A DNA stretch of 64,000 bases from Paenibacillus sp. 481 (GTDB lineage: Bacteria; Bacillota; Bacilli; Paenibacillales; Paenibacillaceae): the NCBI RefSeq assembly GCF_021223605.1, contig NZ_CP075175.1, positions 3,427,501 through 3,491,500 of the forward strand. The letters are read 5' to 3'. This document shows, one piece after another, positions 34,918 to 44,000 of the stretch. Both the position numbers and the translations under genes were made by a program. Below the pieces are notes generated by a model that did not search any database, was not told the origin of the DNA, and saw only the letters and a list, made by a program, of their open reading frames with translations. The first letter of the stretch is position 1. Each line of letters opens with the position of its first letter.

Positions 34918-35970
34918 CTATTGTACCTCATGCTTGCCCCATTTCAATTCCGCCAAAATCATCGCGGCAAAAATAAGGACGCAACCCGCTATGGCCCACG
35001 TGCCAAGTAACTCTCCCGCAAATGTAACACCTGTAATGGCGGCAAATACAGGCTCCGTCGCGTAAATAACAGCGACGCGTGACGCAGAGGTGTAGCGCTG
35101 GCACCACGTTTGTGCCCAGAACGCAAACGCCGTTGATAGGCCGATGGACACCGTCAAGGCAATCCAGACAGGCGGATGGCTTAATGCTTGCCAGAGCTCT
35201 GTTAGAGTCATCAGCGGCTCAAATAAAAGTGAACTGAGTGCAGCGAGTACGCCCACTGTTGCGAGCTGCACGGTAACGAGCGCAACGGTATCGTAAAGCG
35301 GTGCGTATTTCCCCGTTAACGCAATATGGAACGCAAAGCAGAACGCACACAGCAGCACGAACAGATCGCCGCGATTCCAATCCATCGCGCCGCCGTTAAA
35401 CGTGAGCAAATAGAGGCCAATGAGGGCAAACGTTGCTGCCGCCCATGTCATTAATGGCAGCCGCTGGCGTGAGAGCCATACGGTAATGAATGGCACGAGC
35501 ACAACGGACAGACCAGTAATAAATCCGGTATTCGTCGTCGTGGTGTGCAGCAAGCCGATCGTTTGGAAGGCGTATGCGCCAAACAACCACACGCCAAGAA
35601 TAACGCCGTGCTTCACGAGCGGGCGATTTCGCAGCTTGCTCAATCCGTTACCTGCGTGACTTGTGCCACTATGTAGCCCACTAGGCAGTTCGTTAGGCCG
35701 CCCACTATGTAGCCCACTAGGCGGCTCGCTAGGTAGCCTGCTAGGTAGTCCGCTTGGCTGTTCACTAGGCAGGCTACGTTGCGCTCTTCGGCCTGCGATC
35801 AGCAGGACGATCACGAACAATAGCGCCGCACCCAAGAAGCGCACCGCATTGAAGGCAAGTGGCGGCAGCGTATGAATAGCATGCTGCACAATAATAAACG
35901 TTGAGCCCCAAATAAAGGCGACAAATAGCAAGCAAGCATCCGCGATCCAAGAACGTTTCATCGTCGTCAT
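34918..35970 (-). CDS. EamA/DMT-family transporter with repeat insert
   Basis: 350 aa from the ATG at 35970; an ATG three codons later (35961) is also possible, and the SD aagggg lies between their ideal distances. About ten hydrophobic helices form two EamA repeats (first WGSTFIIVQHAIHTLPPLAFNAVRFLGAAL, second from about residue 190), as in drug/metabolite exporters. Between helix 2 and helix 3, at about residues 66-112, lies a tandem-repeat loop of Pro, Ser, Gly and Leu (PSGL/PSEP/HSGR units) that ordinary members lack. Substrate unknown. Confidence 0.87.
   Translation of the reverse strand: MTTMKRSWIADACLLFVAFIWGSTFIIVQHAIHTLPPLAFNAVRFLGAALLFVIVLLIAGRRAQRSLPSEQPSGLPSRLPSEPPSGLHSGRPNELPSGLHSGTSHAGNGLSKLRNRPLVKHGVILGVWLFGAYAFQTIGLLHTTTTNTGFITGLSVVLVPFITVWLSRQRLPLMTWAAATFALIGLYLLTFNGGAMDWNRGDLFVLLCAFCFAFHIALTGKYAPLYDTVALVTVQLATVGVLAALSSLLFEPLMTLTELWQALSHPPVWIALTVSIGLSTAFAFWAQTWCQRYTSASRVAVIYATEPVFAAITGVTFAGELLGTWAIAGCVLIFAAMILAELKWGKHEVQ
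35634..35775 (-). repeat. In-frame minisatellite in the EamA gene
   Basis: Imperfect repeats of 12-15 bp (such as CTAGGCAGTTCG, CTAGGCGGCTCG, CTAGGTAGCCTG on the + strand), and a 20-bp CCACTATGTAGCCCACTAGG segment present twice. They encode the Pro/Ser/Gly-rich loop and preserve the frame. Confidence 0.75.
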
Positions 35971-36034
35971 GTTCCCCTTATCGTAAAGTTTCCTTCATCA
36001 TTTACATAGGGCATTTGCGCAAGCCCACACATTC

Positions 36035-36060
36035 TATCGTAGGATGATATCGCAGGATGA
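36035..36060. repeat. Two 13-bp direct repeats upstream of the RpiR gene
   Basis: TATCGTAGGATGA and TATCGCAGGATGA stand head to tail (12 of 13 identical) in the divergent region between the EamA and RpiR genes. Possible operator half-sites, or a short tandem duplication. Confidence 0.4.
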
Positions 36061-36247
36061 GGTTCACGGCAAGAGAAATTACGTTTATCTGCCGGCTAGC
36101 ATCTATTTTCCACAACAACTTTTAACTGCTTGCAAGCGTCTTTGACGCCTTTCAAGTCACGGATTCTCTGCTTTACAAAGTTTCGGGAAGCGTGCTACAT
36201 TCGGAGTCAGACAAGCAACGAACGATAAAAAGGAAGGGGAATCCCGA

Positions 36248-37099
36248 GTGAAATCGAGTCAAGCGAATGCGTTGCTGCTCATGCGCAGCTTGTATCCGTC
36301 CTTTTCGTATACAGAGAAAAAAATCGCAAAGTATGTGCTAGCCCATCCTGATAAGGTATTGTATGCCACGGTTACAGAGCTGGCGGAAAAGACAGAAACA
36401 GGCGAAACAAGTGTCCTTCGCTTGTGCCGTAATTTAGGGTTTAGCAGCTATCAGCAATTCAAGTTAGCGTTGGCCAAACATCAAGCCAGTGTGAGTCATC
36501 AAGTGGATGATAGGCTAGAGGAGGAACAAGATCGAAACGAGGCCTTAGCTATGCTTGCAGATAAGCTTGCGTCAGATAGTTGCACATGGCTAGAACATAT
36601 TCGTAAGCAGCTTGATATAGGGCAGTTGCAGCGTGCAGTGCATGCGATAAATAGCGCAAATCAGGTGTTATTGATTGGCATGGAGAGTACGGGCTTTCAT
36701 AGCGCAGTCATAAGTGAGGCTCAGGATCAATTGCTAGAACTGGGGATCGACACTATAGCTGTGCAGGAGCTCGGACTGATGACGAAGCGAGCTGCATTTT
36801 TAACGAGCAAAGATGTGCTGTTCATCATTTCTTCAGGGCAGGAACATGATGAAGTGCTAAGCGCGATTCAATTGGCGCGGCAGAAGCAGGCCACGATTAT
36901 CGGGCTCGCTGCTAATAGTGGGTCGGAGGCGGCGGAACGCGTAGATATTCGATTGTTAGTGCAAGCTGATCAAGAAGTCCACCCATCATTTCAGGCAAAA
37001 ATGATGCAGCTGTATGTACTTCAGGTGCTACTATCAGCGATTGCATTAGAGGCCAAGCCAAGTGATCCAGCGCGTAACGAAATACATATACATAACTAG
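36248..37099 (+). CDS. MurR/RpiR-family transcriptional regulator
   Basis: 283 aa from a GTG at 36248 (SD ggaagggg). The N-terminal RpiR helix-turn-helix lies at about 20-75 (YTEKKIAKYVLAHPDKV, VTELAEKTETGETSVLRLCRNLGFSSYQQFK). The C-terminal SIS sugar-phosphate-binding domain is at about 125-265 (VLLIGMESTGFHSAV, DVLFIISSGQEHDEVLSAI). It should sense a phosphosugar and regulate sugar or cell-wall amino-sugar genes. No PTS or sugar kinase gene is adjacent, so the target is uncertain; the divergent EamA gene is one candidate. Confidence 0.9.
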   Translation: MKSSQANALLLMRSLYPSFSYTEKKIAKYVLAHPDKVLYATVTELAEKTETGETSVLRLCRNLGFSSYQQFKLALAKHQASVSHQVDDRLEEEQDRNEALAMLADKLASDSCTWLEHIRKQLDIGQLQRAVHAINSANQVLLIGMESTGFHSAVISEAQDQLLELGIDTIAVQELGLMTKRAAFLTSKDVLFIISSGQEHDEVLSAIQLARQKQATIIGLAANSGSEAAERVDIRLLVQADQEVHPSFQAKMMQLYVLQVLLSAIALEAKPSDPARNEIHIHN

Positions 37100-37100
37100 A

Positions 37101-37146
37101 AAAACGGCCGCTGTCCCTTATTTAAAAGAGACTGCGAGCCGTTTTG
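37101..37146. terminator. Terminator between the RpiR gene and lplA
   Basis: AAAACGGC (37101-37108) pairs with GCCGTTTT (37138-37145), with A and T tracts at the ends suited to both convergent genes. Confidence 0.7.
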
Positions 37147-37161
37147 TGCGATTATTCAACG

Positions 37162-37193
37162 TTACTGTTCAACTACTGTTCAACTACTGTTCA
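37162..37193. repeat. 11-bp tandem repeat after lplA
   Basis: About three copies of CTACTGTTCAA in direct succession, just past the lplA stop. Non-coding; another small example of repeat expansion in this window. Confidence 0.6.
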
Positions 37194-37199
37194 GCGCTA

Positions 37200-38204
37200 C
37201 TATTCAACGAGCATAACAAGATTGACGAAGTCGTCTAACTCAATGTTGCCAAAATAGTGGCGAATGTCCACGTCTGCCAATGCTTCGCGCACAGCTTGTT
37301 CTTCGTGGCGGACGTTGTTCAATTTTTCCTCAATATCGCTAACTTCACCGACGCCGAAGAAATCACCATAAATTTTGATCATCTCAATCCGACCGTCCTT
37401 CAAGTCCATCCGAACATCAATGATGCCTGCTGGGAACTTTTTGGCATGTGCAATGTTCGATTGTGGGGAGCGGCCATAGTTCCAATCCCAATTCTGGTAA
37501 CGCTCTTCGGAGATGCGATGGATCTGCTCCCAATCTTCCTCTGATAGATGGTATTGTGGAACTTGATCCGCTTCCTTATCAAAAATATAGTGCAACAGTG
37601 AATTCCTAAATTGCTCCATCGTCAGCGGCTCACTTAAAAATTCAGAGATGTTCGCCACTCTTGAACGCACCGATTTCGTGCCTTTGGATTCAATTTTGAG
37701 TTGGCGTACTTTCAAAGCGGAAGCGACATGCTCCATTTCCGAATTGAACAGCAACGTGCCGTGACTGAACATGCGGCCGCGCGTTGCAAACTGGGCATTG
37801 CCCGATATTTTACGCTCACCGACTTGAATGTCGTTGCGACCTGTTAAGTCCGCCTCAACGCCGAGCGAGCGTAGCATATCGATAACAGGCTGGGTAAATT
37901 TACGGAAGTTGTGGAACGATTGCCCGTCATCTTTAGTTAAAAAGCTAAAATTCAGATTGCCCAAATCGTGATAAACGGCACCACCACCAGACAAACGGCG
38001 TACGACATGAATATGTTGGTCTTTCACGTAGTCTGCGTTGATTTCTTCAATCGTATTTTGATTTTTACCAATAATAATGGAAGGTTCGTTTATATAAAAT
38101 AACAAATAGCTATCTTCGTCCATCGGCAAATGTTTAAGTACGAATTCCTCAATCGCTAAATTAATGCGCGGATCAGTGATACCGCGGTTATCGATAAACT
38201 TCAT
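37200..38204 (-). CDS. lplA: Lipoate-protein ligase A
   Basis: 334 aa, ATG at 38204 with SD gaggaggcac. The BPL/LplA/LipB catalytic domain contains LLFYINEPSIIIGKNQNT and the diagnostic RRLSGGGAVYHDLGNLNFSF lipoyl-AMP-binding block, plus the GNAQFATRGRMFSHGTLLF segment. The C-terminal accessory domain (about 245-334) is present, so it is full length. It activates free lipoate with ATP and attaches it to E2 or GcvH proteins (LplJ type in Bacillus). Confidence 0.93.
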   Translation of the reverse strand: MKFIDNRGITDPRINLAIEEFVLKHLPMDEDSYLLFYINEPSIIIGKNQNTIEEINADYVKDQHIHVVRRLSGGGAVYHDLGNLNFSFLTKDDGQSFHNFRKFTQPVIDMLRSLGVEADLTGRNDIQVGERKISGNAQFATRGRMFSHGTLLFNSEMEHVASALKVRQLKIESKGTKSVRSRVANISEFLSEPLTMEQFRNSLLHYIFDKEADQVPQYHLSEEDWEQIHRISEERYQNWDWNYGRSPQSNIAHAKKFPAGIIDVRMDLKDGRIEMIKIYGDFFGVGEVSDIEEKLNNVRHEEQAVREALADVDIRHYFGNIELDDFVNLVMLVE

Positions 38205-38400
38205 TGCTAGTGTGCCTCCTCATGTAAAGAGATTGTCCATGTTAGACATTAATCATAAATGGCGAATTAGTCAATCGGTCGATGAATAACCTTTATTAAC
38301 TATAGCGTGGAAGGGGAGAGGAATGCTCTGTTTTTGAGGTGAAAGTCGCTTATATCATTCCCTATCATTCCCTACAACAACCGTAATAATCAATTTCAAT

Positions 38401-38430
38401 TTGTAATTGATAATCGTTATCAAATATAAT
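38401..38430 (+). promoter_or_regulatory. Promoter of the nitroreductase gene
   Basis: TTGTAA (38401-38406), an 18-nt spacer and TATAAT (38425-38430), 38 nt before the start codon. The spacer is occupied by the Fur box, so repressor binding would block RNA polymerase directly. Confidence 0.7.
38408..38422 (+). promoter_or_regulatory. Fur box
   Basis: TGATAATCGTTATCA is a perfect 7-1-7 inverted repeat. It agrees with the Bacillus Fur consensus TGATAATNATTATCA at 13 of its 14 defined positions (G for A right after the centre) and sits between the -35 and -10 of the nitroreductase promoter. Confidence 0.85.
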
Positions 38431-38468
38431 GGATAAGTACGTATTTAAAGAATGGGGGAACGAATTAA

Positions 38469-39029
38469 ATGTCGATCGCGAGTGTTGTCCGAAATCGTCG
38501 GAGCATCCATCATTATAATGATAAACCTGTAGAAAGAGAACTTATTTTGCGTCTGCTTGATGATGCAGTCTGGGCTCCTAATCACGGCATGCGGGAACCG
38601 TGGCGTTTTATATATGCAGATGGTAATGGGAAAAAAAGATTGGTCGATGGCCTTATTGAAATCGTAATGAAAACGTTGAAGTTTAAAGCGATGTCCGATG
38701 AGCAACGGGAAAAATTCAAGACTCATGCACACTCCGTGCCCGCTTACTTAATCGTTGTTATGCCTGAAGATGCGCGTCCGGCGATTTGGGAGGAGGATTT
38801 GGCGGCGGTTAGCAGCCTGATTCAGAACTTCCAACTGCTCGCTTGGGAGGAAGGTATCGGTATGCTGTGGCATACAGGGGACTACATTTACAATAAAGAT
38901 TTTCGTGAACTAGCTGGTGTACAGCCAGGTGAAAAAATTGTCGGCGTGCTCCGTCTCGGTTATTTCGATGAAACTCCAGCAGCGCGTCCGCGTACACCGG
39001 CTAAAGAGTTGTTTACGGTTCTAGAATAG
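38469..39029 (+). CDS. Fur-controlled nitroreductase-family flavoprotein
   Basis: 186 aa, ATG after gggggaacgaatta. The nitroreductase fold is marked by VVRNRRSIHHYNDKPVERELI and the FMN-binding AVWAPNHGMREPWRF at the N-terminus, and GIGMLWHTGDYIYN and VGVLRLGYFDE in the second half. It resembles the single-domain YfhC/YdjA type. These NAD(P)H:FMN enzymes reduce quinones or nitro compounds. The Fur box in the promoter predicts induction on iron starvation, so reduction of a ferric chelate or protection of flavin/redox balance is possible. A large hairpin and a terminator follow. Confidence 0.88.
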   Translation: MSIASVVRNRRSIHHYNDKPVERELILRLLDDAVWAPNHGMREPWRFIYADGNGKKRLVDGLIEIVMKTLKFKAMSDEQREKFKTHAHSVPAYLIVVMPEDARPAIWEEDLAAVSSLIQNFQLLAWEEGIGMLWHTGDYIYNKDFRELAGVQPGEKIVGVLRLGYFDETPAARPRTPAKELFTVLE

Positions 39030-39141
39030 ATAGCGGATTCACAGTCCGTATCAGGCGAGTAACAGCTGTGAGGTTACTACTAGGTACTCGGTACTCGGAT
39101 AGCCCTCACTTATGCACGATATTTTTGTGCCTGCCAAAATG

Positions 39142-39196
39142 GAGCGAGGGATGTCTTGCCGTCATTTTTAATGACGGTTAAGACACCCCTCTGCTC
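39142..39196 (+). other. Long RNA hairpin after the nitroreductase gene
   Basis: Core helix CCGTCATT (39159-39166) with AATGACGG (39170-39177), extended by GTCTT (39153-39157) with AAGAC (39180-39184) and an outer GAGC/GCTC pair (39142-39145, 39193-39196). It lies just before the intrinsic terminator and may protect the mRNA 3' end or release a short RNA. Confidence 0.5.
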
Positions 39197-39205
39197 GTCA
39201 ATCTG

Positions 39206-39234
39206 ACCAGCTCTCTAAGGAGCTGGTTTTTTTA
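39206..39234 (+). terminator. Intrinsic terminator after the nitroreductase gene
   Basis: ACCAGCTC (39206-39213) pairs perfectly with GAGCTGGT (39220-39227) and is followed by a seven-T tract. Confidence 0.9.
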
Positions 39235-39295
39235 TTTTGTGTGGCGGAACAAACACGAATGTGAATTCCTTATCGCCTCGTATTAGAAAGCGTTT

Positions 39296-39772
39296 TCAAA
39301 ATTGATCCTGAAAATCATCAGTGGATTGTTTTTTCCGATCACGAAAATAGAACAGTAGCTCCATCCCATGCTTAATCATCCATGCTGCTAGTAACACGCT
39401 AACTAATAAGTGCGCCCCAACTAGCGGAGATAAATACAGATCGTTGCGGCCGGACAAGTTAATTAAGTATGCTGCGCAGCAAGCAACAGCTAGTACGAGA
39501 AACAGAAGCGCCTTTTGATTGGCGCGATATGAAACTTGGCGTGCGAACTGCTTATCTGGCAGCTCATCTTTGGACATAAATTTAATAAACATCGCAATGG
39601 CTTGAAAAACAATGGCAATGCCGAACACGTTGCGTGCAAGTGCTGTCATCTCTGCGCTGTACAGTCCGATGTCCCCTTTTAGATGTAAGTGGAACAATAC
39701 TGATGCGTAATAAACTGTAACGACGATGGCGGCTCCTAGTGATGCCCAGGACATCTTATGGTGGACCGACAT
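39296..39772 (-). CDS. Four-helix membrane protein of unknown function
   Basis: 158 aa, ATG at 39772 with SD aaggaggcac. Four hydrophobic segments lie at about 9-29, 44-66, 87-107 and 116-140, with a polar, basic C-terminus (FRDRKKQSTDDF). No family motif recognised. Codon use and SD look normal, so the gene is likely real. It has no close partner in either direction. Confidence 0.7.
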   Translation of the reverse strand: MSVHHKMSWASLGAAIVVTVYYASVLFHLHLKGDIGLYSAEMTALARNVFGIAIVFQAIAMFIKFMSKDELPDKQFARQVSYRANQKALLFLVLAVACCAAYLINLSGRNDLYLSPLVGAHLLVSVLLAAWMIKHGMELLFYFRDRKKQSTDDFQDQF

Positions 39773-40062
39773 AGTAGTGCCTCCTTCTAGTTAAAGTACA
39801 AGGTGCAGACAATGAAGTCATTTCCGCATAGGTTTATTATACAACATTTAACAGATGTGTCATAGTGTGCGCTTTAAAATTGTGTAACATTTTTGTGCGT
39901 GATTTATTCGTTTGACGGGTGCAGCATTGTTGCGCATAATTTAGCTTTAGACTTGACGTAAGTGATCGGAAAATAAGTGTGCAATACGATTAAGACCGGG
40001 TACAAATGAGAAGAACGGTTCTTGGGGTTAGTTGTAGGTTAAGAGGGAGGATAACGAGAGTA

Positions 40063-40776
40063 ATGCAGCCTTTTCGTAAGGGTTCTACGATGTATGCGTC
40101 CACTTGTTTGCCAGGGGTGAGCCTAACTTGGCGCGAGGAGCATGTCGTCGTGACGTTACCGGAGCTAGTGCCGGTATGGAGTAATGCGGTATATCATGGC
40201 GGTTCGTGGCTTACGGAGCGTATCGTTAATCATATGGTGACAACTGAATTCGATTGTTCTGATCCTGTTCAACATATGAGAAATAAATGTGAGCAGTGGG
40301 AGTACCATCCTGTCACTTCTGTTGGTTTAATAACAGCTGCCAAGCTGTCTCATACTTCGCTGAAGGAAAAAGAGGGAGATGCTTTTTCGGTACTGTGCTG
40401 TACAACAGCAGGGACGTTGAATGCAGCTCGCGCCGGAATTCCGCGACAAGTGCATTCAGACTATAAGCCGGGGACGATTAACACGGTCATTATTGTAGAT
40501 GGTGATATCGGCCAAGCAGCGGTATGGAATCTGGTCATGACTGCAACCGAAGCGAAGTGCGCAGCTCTGGCTGACACACAATTGATTGACGGGGAGACAG
40601 GGAAGGTCGCGACGGGAACGACAACGGACGCCATCGTGATTGCGGTTATAAACAGTGGTCGTTACAGAGCGGAACACCTTTACGCGGGAACTGCGACGAC
40701 GATAGGCAATACAATCGGGTGTCTCGTGTATGACACGGTGTCTGAAGCAGTTCGAACCCAGCATGAGGTTGACTAA
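40063..40776 (+). CDS. cbiZ: Adenosylcobinamide amidohydrolase CbiZ
   Basis: 237 aa from the ATG at 40063, which has a G-rich SD (gagggagg, 12 nt). ATGs at 40006 and 40090 are alternatives. The family signature is visible: the LSHTSLKEKEGDAFSVLCCTTAGTLNAARAG block (CbiZ core), GTINTVIIVDGD, and EAKCAALADTQLIDGETGKVATGTTTDAIVIA. CbiZ removes the aminopropanol tail of adenosylcobinamide to give adenosylcobyric acid for cobalamin salvage and remodelling. No other cobalamin gene and no cobalamin riboswitch are visible nearby. Confidence 0.88.
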   Translation: MQPFRKGSTMYASTCLPGVSLTWREEHVVVTLPELVPVWSNAVYHGGSWLTERIVNHMVTTEFDCSDPVQHMRNKCEQWEYHPVTSVGLITAAKLSHTSLKEKEGDAFSVLCCTTAGTLNAARAGIPRQVHSDYKPGTINTVIIVDGDIGQAAVWNLVMTATEAKCAALADTQLIDGETGKVATGTTTDAIVIAVINSGRYRAEHLYAGTATTIGNTIGCLVYDTVSEAVRTQHEVD

Positions 40777-40809
40777 GGTTGGTCCTTTCTTTTCTTATAT
40801 GATCTTTAG

Positions 40810-40848
40810 AGCACAGCCCTAAGAACGAAGCGTGGGACTGTGCTTTTT
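40810..40848 (+). terminator. Terminator of cbiZ
   Basis: AGCACAG (40810-40816) pairs with CTGTGCT (40838-40844), followed by T residues. It insulates the NRPS operon. The rest of the gap up to 41020 is AT-rich with no clear promoter match. Confidence 0.8.
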
Positions 40849-41020
40849 AGTGTGCCCTCTAAATAATTAACATTAGATTACTAAATAAATATATTATTTA
40901 CAATAATATCTAACTGCTGTAATATGGTAATAAAGTCGAAATGTCGCTTGTTGCTGCATATTGTTGATTGTTGTTACGTGTTGAATATTCGAGAAAAATA
41001 AGTTTTTAGGAGGATACTGT

Positions 41021-44000
41021 ATGACCTATCACCCTAAGCACTTTCCGTTAAGCCATGCGCAAAAGCGTATCTGGTACACGGAAAAATTTTATTCTCAGAC
41101 CCCGACATCTAACTTGGGTGGGGTTATAAAGTTCAATGGCAGTGAGGATATCGAACGGTTTGGACAAGCTATTCAATGGTATATTCGACACCATGAAACG
41201 ATGCGTTTGCGAATTGGATTGCAAGATGATGAACCTTTCCAATATGCCGTTCCGGACGAACCTGACGAGGTTCCACTTGTCCATTTTTGTTCAAGTGAAG
41301 GGGAGGAGAGCGTTCAAGCATGGATTCAGCAGCAGTTCAGTACCCCATTTACATTGTACGATCGGCCGTTGTACGATTTTGCATTACTCCTTTTGGACGG
41401 TCGCCTGCAATATTTTTACATTAAATTACACCATATCATGTACGACGGCATTGCATCCGTCCTTATCGCGAATGAAATCTTAGACATTTATATTCGAAAA
41501 ATGAGTGCGTTGGAGCTTACTACTAGCAGTCATTCCTATCTCGAATATACACAGACAGAGCAGGAATACCTACAGTCTAACCGCTTTAAAAAAGACCAAG
41601 CATATTGGCGTAATGAGTTTTTGACGCTGCCTACCTTTACGGGATGGTCTTCTCAACCTCTATACCGCATTCCTACTCAAGCAGAACGAGAATCGTTTAT
41701 TATTTCCCGTGAACTGCATGAGCGCCTCCTCCAATTTTGTAAAGATCACCATGTAAGTATTTTTAGTTTAGTATTCTCAATCCTTTATATTTACTTGTAC
41801 CGAACGACGAATCAGCAAGATATATCCATCGGCACTTTTTTTGCCAATCGAACGAACTCGATAGAGAAAAATATGCTCGGCATGTTTGTAAGCACGGTTC
41901 CATGCCGCATTGAGATTGATCCCGACATGGATGCTCTATCTTTTATTCGCTTAGTAAGTAAAAAAATAGCGAACGTGGTTCGATATCAAAAATATCCTTA
42001 CGACTTGATCTTACACGACCTGAGAGAAGTGCATTCCCACGCTACGGGCTTGTTCGGCATCGGCATCGAGTATCAGCCTATGGTAACGTCCCGACATGAT
42101 CAGCTCGATTTTAAGTATGAGATGTGTACATCTGGGCATGAAATCAATGAAATAACACTGCATATTAAAGATTACATAAACGAAGGGGAATTGCACTTCG
42201 TGTTTGATTACCGGACGGCTTTATTCCATAAATCAGACATCATGGCTATGTTTGCCCATATGGAAGTGCTGCTTGAGGACTTGCTAGAGCAGCCCGATAA
42301 GCAGCTGGCAGAGCTCGATATTTGTACCGTTAGGGAAAGGGCACAGCTCCTGTACGAGTATAACGAGACTCAGGCAAGCAGTCCGTTGGATCAGACCATC
42401 GCGGAGCTGTTCGAGCAGCAGGTGGACAAGTTTCCCTCGCACCCCGCGGCAAGCTGTGGGAACAAGTCCCTTACTTATGAGCAGCTGAATCAGCGATCCA
42501 ACCAGTTGGCGCGTGTGCTTGTAGCAAAGGGAGTTGGGCCAGATCAGCTTGTGGGCATTATGCTGGAGCATTCGCTAGATTTGCTCGTAGGCATATTGGC
42601 CGTACTAAAAGCGGGTGGCGCTTATGTGCCGATTGATCGGAGCTATCCGCAGGAGCGTATTCGATATTTGTTACAGGACAGCAAGGCGAGTCTGTTACTT
42701 GTTAAGCAAGGCGCGCAGCCAGCAGACTATACGGGCGAGCTTGTCGATATAGCGGATGCTGCGATCTATGAAGGCGATGCATCGAATTTGCTGCGCAGAA
42801 GCGAGCCGCATCATTTGGCGTATGTCATGTATACGTCTGGCTCAACGGGACAGCCGAAAGGCACGATGGTCGAGCAACGGGGCGTCATTAACTACATTCA
42901 TTGGGCGAAGCAGATGTATATACAGAACCAGACGGAAGCGTTTGCGCTATATTCTTCCTTGTCGTTTGATTTGACCGTCACCTCGATTTTTGCGCCGCTA
43001 CTTAACGGGAATGAAGTCATTGTTTATGTTGATGACGGCTCTGAATTTATGTTGCATACGATCTTGCGTGACAATAGGGCAAGCGTGCTGAAGCTGACTC
43101 CTGCTCACTTATCGTTAATTCAGGAAAATAATTATGAAGGCTCCCGTGTTAAGCGTCTTATTGTTGGTGGCGAGGATTTAAAAGCAGGTCTGGCGCAGCG
43201 TGTGTATCAAAGCTTTGGCCAAAGGATTGATATTTTCAACGAATACGGCCCTACCGAAACGGTTGTGGGTTGTATGATATACAAGTTCAACCCCGAGGTT
43301 GATCAGGAAGGTTCTGTGCCGATAGGACGCCCAATCGACAATACGCAAATTTATGTATTGAGCGAGCGTTTACAGCCAGTACCATTCGGTATTGCGGGCG
43401 AGCTGTTTATTTCCGGTGCTGGGGTAGCAAGAGGTTATTTGGACCGCTCTGAATTATCAGCTGAGCGATTTATTCGTAATCCGTTTGTACCCGAGCAACG
43501 GATGTACCGGACAAGGGATTTAGCCCGATTGTTGCCGTCAGGCGAGCTTGAATATTTAGGTCGGATCGACCACCAGGTAAAAATACGTGGTCACCGTATT
43601 GAGCTTGGGGAAATCGAGGCAGTGCTACAACTGCATCCTAGCGTACAGGACGTTGCAGTTGCTGATTGTGTAGCAGAGCAAGGGGACCCGTATTTGTGTG
43701 CGTACATCGTCACCGCTGAGGATGAGGATATTCCGCTGGGAGAAATAAAGGAGTATGCGGCACAGCGGCTTCCAAGATATATGGTTCCTTCACATTTTAT
43801 CACTTTAAAGCAGCTTCCTCTTACCCCGAACGGCAAAGTAGATCGAAACCATTTACCTGTACCTGGTGAAAGTGGGATACGTATGTCTGTATACGAAGCC
43901 CCGCGGACTGAAATGGAAATGTATGTGGCAAAATTGTGGCAGCGGGTGCTGAATGTAGAGCGGGTTGGGATCACGGATCATTTTTTTGATCTGGGAGGAC

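Noticed and set aside
39773-40062. Cobalamin riboswitch before cbiZ
   Set aside because: No B12-box-like sequence and no matching helices were found.
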